A stretch of 64,000 bases of DNA, from the NCBI GenBank assembly GCA_958295665.1, contig OY282560.1, positions 89,070,311 through 89,134,310 of the forward strand, written 5' to 3'. Below the pieces are notes generated by a model. That model did not search any database. It was given only the letters and a program-made list of their open reading frames with translations, and was not told where the DNA came from. This stretch comes from Tipula vernalis. Lineage: Eukaryota > Arthropoda > Insecta > Diptera > Tipulidae. Shown here piece after piece: positions 57,401-64,000 of this stretch. Numbering within the stretch: the first letter of the stretch is position 1; the number at the start of each line of letters is the position of its first letter. Both the position numbers and the translations under genes were made by a program.

Positions 57401-60400
57401 AACCAATTTAAATGCGGTTTGGCTCAACAATTACAAGTCCCTAGACCTATCATTTGAGGTATCAAGAACCGCATTCTGAGCACAATTGCAGATTTTGGAT
57501 TTTTACAGCTCTGAATCGGCTGAGCTATAGTAAGGTGATTTCTTCGAATCGATTTTTCTGTGAAATGTATGGAAATAATCAACCAATTTAAATGCGGTTT
57601 GGCTCAAAAATTACAAGTCCCGAGACCTATCATTTGAGGTATCAAGAACCGCATTCTGAGCACAATTGCAGATTTTGGATTTTTACAGCTCTGAATCGGC
57701 TGAGCTATAGTAAGGTGATTTCTTCGAATCGAATTTTCTACGAAATGTATGGAAAAGCAATTACAGGTCCCGTGACCTATCATTTGAGGTATCAAGAACC
57801 GCATTCTGAGCACAATTGCAGATTTTAGATTTTTACAGCTCTGAATCGGCTGAGCTATAGTAAGGTGATTTCTTCGAATCGATTTTTCTGTGAAATCTAT
57901 GGAAATAATCAACCAATTTAAATGCGGTTTGGCTCAACAATTACAAGTCCCGAGACCTATCATTTGAGGTATCAAGAACCGCATTCTGAGCACAATTGCA
58001 GATTTTGGATTTTTACAGCTCTGAATCGGCTGAGCTATAGTAAGGTGATTTCTTCGAATCGATTTTTCTGTGAAATCTATGGAAATAATCAACCAATTTA
58101 AATGCGGTTTGGCTCAACAATTACAAGTCCCGAGACCTATCATTTGAGGTATCAAGAACCGCATTCTGAGCACAATTGCAGATTTTGGATTTTTACAGCT
58201 CTGAATCGGCTGAGCTATAGTAAGGTGATTTCTTCGAATCGAATTTTCTACGAAATGTATGGAAAAGCAATTACAGGTCCCGTGACCTATCATTTGAGGT
58301 ATCAAGAACCGCATTCTGAGCACAATTGCAGATTTTAGATTTTTACAGCTCTGAATCGGCTGAGCTATAGTAAGGTGATTTCTTCGAATCGAATTTTCTG
58401 TGAAATCTATGGAAATAATCAACCAATTTAAATGCGGTTTGGCTCAACAATTACAAGTCCCTAGACCTATCATTTGAGGTATCAAGAACCGCATTCTGAG
58501 CACAATTGCAGATTTTGGATTTTTACAGCTCTGAATCGGCTGAGCTATAGTAAGGTGATTTCTTCGAATCGATTTTTCTGTGAAATGTATGGAAATAATC
58601 AACCAATTTAAATGCGGTTTGGCTCAACAATTACAAGTCCCGAGACCTATCATTTGAGGTATCAAGAACCGCATTCTGAGCACAATTGCAGATTTTGGAT
58701 TTTTACAGCTCTGAATCGGCTGAGCTTTGTAAGGTGATTTCTTCGAATCGAATTTTCTACGAAATGTATGGAAAAGCAATTACAGGTCCCGTGACCTATC
58801 ATTTGAGGTATCAAGAACCGCATTCTGAGCACAATTGCAGATTTTAGATTTTTACAGCTCTGAATCGGCTGAGCTATAGTAAGGTGATTTCTTCGAATCG
58901 AATTTTCTGTGAAATCTATGGAAATAATCAACCAATTTAAATGCGGTTTGGCTCAACAATTACAAGTCCCGAGACCTATCATTTGAGGTATCAAGAACCG
59001 CATTCTGAGCACAATTGCAGATTTTGGATTTTTACAGCTCTGAATCGGCTGAGCTATAGTAAGGTGATTTCTTCGAATCGATTTTTCTGTGAAATGTATG
59101 GAAATAATCAACCAATTTAAATGCGGTTTGGCTCAAAAATTACAAGTCCCGAGACCTATCATTTGAGGTATCAAGAACCGCATTCTGAGCACAATTGCAG
59201 ATTTTGGATTTTTACAGCTCTGAATCGGCTGAGCTATAGTAAGGTGATTTCTTCGAATCGAATTTTCTACGAAATGTATGGAAAAGCAATTACAGGTCCC
59301 GTGACCTATCATTTGAGGTATCAAGAACCGCATTCTGAGCACAATTGCAGATTTTAGATTTTTACAGCTCTGAATCGGCTGAGCTATAGTAAGGTGATTT
59401 CTTCGAATCGATTTTTCTGTGAAATCTATGGAAATAATCAACCAATTTAAATGCGGTTTGGCTCAACAATTACAAGTCCCGATACCTATCATTTGAGGTA
59501 TCAAGAACCGCATTCTGAGCACAATTGCAGATTTTGGATTTTTACAGCTCTGAATCGGCTGAGCTATAGTAAGGTGATTTCTTCGAATCGAATTTTCTAC
59601 GAAATGTATGGAAAAGCAATTACAGGTCCCGTGACCTATCATTTGAGGTATCAAGAACCGCATTCTGAGCACAATTGCAGATTTTAGATTTTTACAGCTC
59701 TGAATCGGCTGAGCTATAGTAAGGTGATTTCTTCGAATCGATTTTTCTGTGAAATCTATGGAAATAATCAACCAATTTAAATGCGGTTTGGCTCAACAAT
59801 TACAAGTCCCGAGACCTATCATTTGAGGTATCAAGAACCGCATTCTGAGCACAATTGCAGATTTTGGATTTTTACAGCTCTGAATCGGCTGAGCTATAGT
59901 AAGGTGATTTCTTCGAATCGATTTTTCTGTGAAATCTATGGAAATAATCAACCAATTTAAATGCGGTTTGGCTCAACAATTACAAGTCCCGAGACCTATC
60001 ATTTGAGGTATCAAGAACCGCATTCTGAGCACAATTGCAGATTTTGGATTTTTACAGCTCTGAATCGGCTGAGCTATAGTAAGGTGATTTCTTCGAATCG
60101 ATTTTTCTGTGAAATCTATGGAAATAATCAACCAATTTAAATGCGGTTTGGCTCAACAATTACAAGTCCCGAGACCTATCATTTGAGGTATCAAGAACCG
60201 CATTCTGGGCACAATTGCAGATTTTGGATTTTTACAGCTCTGAATCGGCTGAGCTATAGTAAGGTGATTTCTTCGAATCGAATTTTCTACGAAATGTATG
60301 GAAAAGCAATTACAGGTCCCGTGACCTATCATTTGAGGTATCAAGAACCGCATTCTGAGCACAATTGCAGATTTTAGATTTTTACAGCTCTGAATCGGCT

Positions 60401-63400
60401 GAGCTATAGTAAGGTGATTTCTTCGAATCGAATTTTATGTGAAATCTATGGAAATAATCAACCAATTTAAATGCGGTTTGGCTCAACAATTACAAGTCCC
60501 GAGACCTATCATTTGAGGTATCAAGAACCGCATTCTGAGCACAATTGCAGATTTTGGATTTTTACAGCTCTGAATCGGCTGAGCTATAGTAAGGTGATTT
60601 CTTCGAATCGAATTTTCTACGAAATGTATGGAAAAGCAATTACAGGTCCCGTGACCTATCATTTGAGGTATCAAGAACCGCATTCTGAGCACAATTGCAG
60701 ATTTTAGATTTTTACAGCTCTGAATCGGCTGAGCTATAGTAAGGTGATTTCTTCTAATCGATTTTTCTGTGAAATCTATGGAAATAATCAACCAGTTTAA
60801 ATGCGGTTTGGCTCAACAATTACAAGTCCCGAGACCTATCATTTGAGGTATCAAGAACCGCATTCTGAGCACAATTGCAGATTTTGGATTTTTACAGCTC
60901 TGAATCGGCTGAGCTATAGTAAGGTGATTTCTTCGAATCGATTTTTCTGTGAAATCTATGGAAATAATCAACCAATTTAAATGCGGTTTGGCTCAACAAT
61001 TACAAGTCCCGAGACCTATCATTTGAGGTATCAAGAACCGCATTCTGAGCACAATTGCAGATTTTGGATTTTTACAGCTCTGAATCGGCTGAGCTATAGT
61101 AAGGTGATTTCTTCGAATCGAATTTTCTACGAAATGTATGGAAAAGCAATTACAGGTCCCGTGACCTATCATTTGAGGTATCAAGAACCGCATTCTGAGC
61201 ACAATTGCAGATTTTAGATTTTTACAGCTCTGAATCGGCTGAGCTATAGTAAGGTGATTTCTTCTAATCGATTTTTCTGTGAAATCTATGGAAATAATCA
61301 ACCAATTTAAATGCGGTTTGGCTCAACAATTACAAGTCCCGAGACCTATCATTTGAGGTATCAAGAACCGCATTCTGAGCACAATTGCAGATTTTGGATT
61401 TTTACAGCTCTGAATCGGCTGAGCTATAGTAAGGTGATTTCTTCGAATCGAATTTTCTACGAAATGTATGGAAAAGCAATTACAGGTCCCGTGACCTATC
61501 ATTTGAGGTATCAAGAACCGCATTCTGAGCACAATTGCAGATTTTAGATTTTTACAGCTCTGAATCGGCTGAGCTATAGTAAGGTGATTTCTTCTAATCG
61601 ATTTTTCTGTGAAATCTATGGAAATAATCAACCAATTTAAATGCGGTTTGGCTCAACAATTACAAGTCCCGAGACCTATCATTTGAGGTATCAAGAACCG
61701 CATTCTGAGCACAATTGCAGATTTTGGATTTTTACAGCTCTGAATCGGCTGAGCTATAGTAAGGTGATTTCTTCGAATCGATTTTTCTGTGAAATCTATG
61801 GAAATAATCAACCAATTTAAATGCGGTTTGGCTCAACAATTACAAGTCCCGAGACCTATCATTTGAGGTATCAAGAACCGCATTCTGAGCACAATTGCAG
61901 ATTTTGGATTTTTACAGCTCTGAATCGGCTGAGCTATAGTAAGGTGATTTCTTCGAATCGAATTTTCTACGAAATGTATGGAAAAGCAATTACAGGTCCC
62001 GTGACCTATCATTTGAGGTATCAAGAACCGCATTCTGAGCACAATTGCAGATTTTAGATTTTTACAGCTCTGAATCGGCTGAGCTATAGTAAGGTGATTT
62101 CTTCGAATCGAATTTTCTACGAAATGTATGGTATAGCAATTACAGGTCCCGTGACCTATCATTTAAGGTATCAAGAACCGCATTCTGAGCACAATTGCAG
62201 ATTTTGGATTTTTACAGCTCTGAATCGGCTGAGCTATAGTAAGGTGATTTCTTCGAATCGATTTTTCTGTGAAATCTATGGAAATAATAAACCAATTTAA
62301 ATGCGGTTTGGCTCAACAATTACAAGTCCCGAGACCTATCATTTGAGTTATCAAGAACCGCATTCTGAGCACAATTGCAGATTTTGGATTTTTACAGCTC
62401 TGAATCGGCTGAGTTATAGTAAGGTGATTTCTTCGAATCGAATTTTCTACGAAATGTATGGTATAGCAATTACAGGTCCCGTGACCTATCATTTAAGGTA
62501 TCAAGAACCGCATTCTGAGCACAATTGCAGATTTTGGATTTTTACAGCTCTGAATCGGCTGAGCTATAGTAAGGTGATTTCTTCGAATCGATTTTTCTGT
62601 GAAATCTATGGAAATAATCAACCAATTTAAATGCGGTTTGGCTCAACAATTACAAGTCCCGAGACCTATCATTTGAGGTATCAAGAACCGCATTCTGAGC
62701 ACAATTGCAGATTTTGGATTTTTACAGCTCTGAATCGGCTGAGCTATAGTAAGGTGATTTCTTCGAATCGAATTTTCTACGAAATGTATGGAAAAGCAAT
62801 TACAGGTCCCGTGACCTATCATTTGAGGTATCAAGAACCGCATTCTGAGCACAATTGCAGATTTTAGATTTTTACAGCTCTGAATCGGCTGAGCTATAGT
62901 AAGGTGATTTCTTCGAATCGATTTTTCTGTGAAATCTATGGAAATAATCAACCAATTTAAATGCGGTTTGGCTCAACAATTACAAGTCCCGAGACCTATC
63001 ATTTGAGGTATCAAGAACCGCATTCTGAGCACAATTGCAGATTTTGGATTTTTACAGCTCTGAATCGGCTGAGCTATAGTAAGGTGATTTCTTCGAATCG
63101 AATTTTCTACGAAATGTATGGAAAAGCAATTACAGGTCCCGTGACCTATCATTTAAGGTATCAAGAACCGCATTCTGAGCACAATTGCAGATTTTGGATT
63201 TTTACAGCTCTGAATCGGCTGAGCTGTATTAAGGTGATTTCTTCGAATCGATTTTTCTGTGAAATCTATGGAAATAATCAACCAATTTAAATGCGGTTTG
63301 GCTCAACAATTACAAGTCCCGAGACCTATCATTTGAGGTATCAAGAACCGCATTCTGAGCACAATTGCAGATTTTGGATTTTTACAGCTCTGAATCGGCT

Positions 63401-64000
63401 GAGCTATAGTAAGGTGATTTCTTCGAATCGAATTTTCTACGAAATGTATGGTATAGCAATTACAGGTCCCGTGACCTATCATTTAAGGTATCAAGAACCG
63501 CATTCTGAGCACAATTGCAGATTTTGGATTTTTACAGCTCTGAATCGGCTGAGCTATAGTAAGGTGATTTCTTCGAATCGAATTTTCTACGAAATGTATG
63601 GAAAAGCAATTACAGGTCCCGTGACCTATCATTTGAGGTATCAAGAACCGCATTCTGAGCACAATTGCAGATTTTAGATTTTTACAGCTCTGAATCGGCT
63701 GAGCTATAGTAAGGTGATTTCTTCGAATCGATTTTTCTGTGAAATCTATGGAAATAATCAACCAATTTAAATGCGGTTTGGCTCAACAATTACAAGTCCC
63801 GAGACCTATCATTTGAGGTATCAAGAACCGCATTCTGAGCACAATTGCAGATTTTGGATTTTTACAGCTCTGAATCGGCTGAGCTATAGTAAGGTGATTT
63901 CTTCGAATCGAATTTTCTACGAAATGTATGGTATAGCAATTACAGGTCCCGTGACCTATCATTTAAGGTATCAAGAACCGCATTCTGAGCACAATTGCAG
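54458..64000. repeat. A1/B region with 330 and 510 bp units and consecutive B monomers
   Basis: A2 forms almost vanish after about 54700. Phase points are spaced 330 (A-B), 510 (A-B plus A), 480 (A-B-B) or 630 bp (A-B-B-B, 55329-55958). Three B monomers in a row also occur after 56979. One B at about 57300 has lost 17 bp between GCA direct repeats. The low diversity suggests this is the most recently homogenised part. Confidence 0.8.

Larger units (their letters stand above)
26233..64000. repeat. satellite DNA array with 180 bp (A) and 150 bp (B) monomers
   Basis: A continuous tandem array of at least 37.7 kb that leaves the window inside a monomer. Both monomers share GATTTCTTCGAATCGA ... 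ACCTATCATTTGAGGTATCA ... TTACAGCTCTGAATCGGCTG. A is 180 bp; B is 150 bp because it lacks a 30 bp block around AACCAATTTAAATGCGGTTT. A has two forms, AACCGCATTCTGAGCAC (A1) and AAACCCAATCGGAGCAC (A2). B has TATGGAAAAGCAATTACAGG or TATGGTATAGCAATTACAGG. Length divided by mean monomer suggests roughly 220-230 monomers. Nucleosome-scale monomers in megasatellite-like blocks are typical of (peri)centromeric heterochromatin. No transposon interrupts the array. Many open frames of 60-200 codons on both strands are by-products of the repeat and are not annotated as genes. Confidence 0.97.

Noticed and set aside
26233..64000. Dozens of 60-200 codon open frames on both strands
   Set aside because: They repeat the same translation in step with the satellite monomers and exist because the monomers are multiples of three; no start context or family similarity supports them as genes.
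26233..64000. CRISPR-like array
   Set aside because: There are no unique spacers between short repeats; whole 150/180 bp monomers are repeated and the context is eukaryotic.

Overview
The window looks like insect, probably dipteran, heterochromatin. It is AT-rich, carries eukaryotic transposon families (Tc1/mariner, BEL/Pao, Ty3/Gypsy, Helitron), shows one plausible short (71 bp) spliceosomal intron, and its right 59% is one satellite array. No intact host gene, rRNA, functional tRNA or CRISPR array was recognised. The organism call is inferred from element content and base composition only.

Layout. 1-5040: AT-rich non-coding DNA with two small palindromic elements (234-411, 3869-4006) and a possible C-terminal exon pair of an unknown gene on the minus strand (2626-2910). 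5042-5611: 5'-truncated Tc1-type transposon keeping the catalytic Glu and the 3' terminal repeat. 6110-6590: repeat island with an inverted module and degenerate minisatellite. 8671-10797 (minus): internally deleted BEL/Pao retrotransposon between two ~158 bp LTR remnants. 12119-15177 (plus): decayed Ty3/Gypsy element (Gypsy-1) with a probable 5' LTR and a pol with large internal deletions. 15307-18195 (minus): Helitron-type Rep fragment with a cysteine-peptidase-like domain, a DUF6570-like region and a Rep domain with its HUH motif, carrying several frameshifts and stops and no helicase. 18861-23910 (plus): nearly complete Ty3/Gypsy element (Gypsy-2), LTRs about 98.5% identical, short target-site duplication, SAP-domain Gag, protease with an unusual D-C-G triad, and RT-RNaseH-integrase disrupted by a homopolymer frameshift and a small deletion. 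23911-26232: AT-rich spacer with degenerate short repeats.

26233-64000: an uninterrupted satellite array running off the window. It is built from two related monomers, A (180 bp) and B (150 bp, lacking a 30 bp block), mostly as 330/331 bp A-B dimers, runs of A alone, or A followed by two or three B. Diagnostic variants show higher-order repeats of roughly 2.6-3.6 kb and a near-perfect tandem duplication with a 2760 bp offset. Open frames in the array arise because both monomers are multiples of three; I do not call them genes.

The genes do not form a pathway. The window reads as the junction of a transposon graveyard with a large satellite block, the setting of pericentromeric heterochromatin or a piRNA source locus. 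The satellite and its two-length higher-order architecture is the best candidate for something undescribed. Gypsy-2's SAP Gag with the D-C-G protease and the Helitron peptidase module come next.
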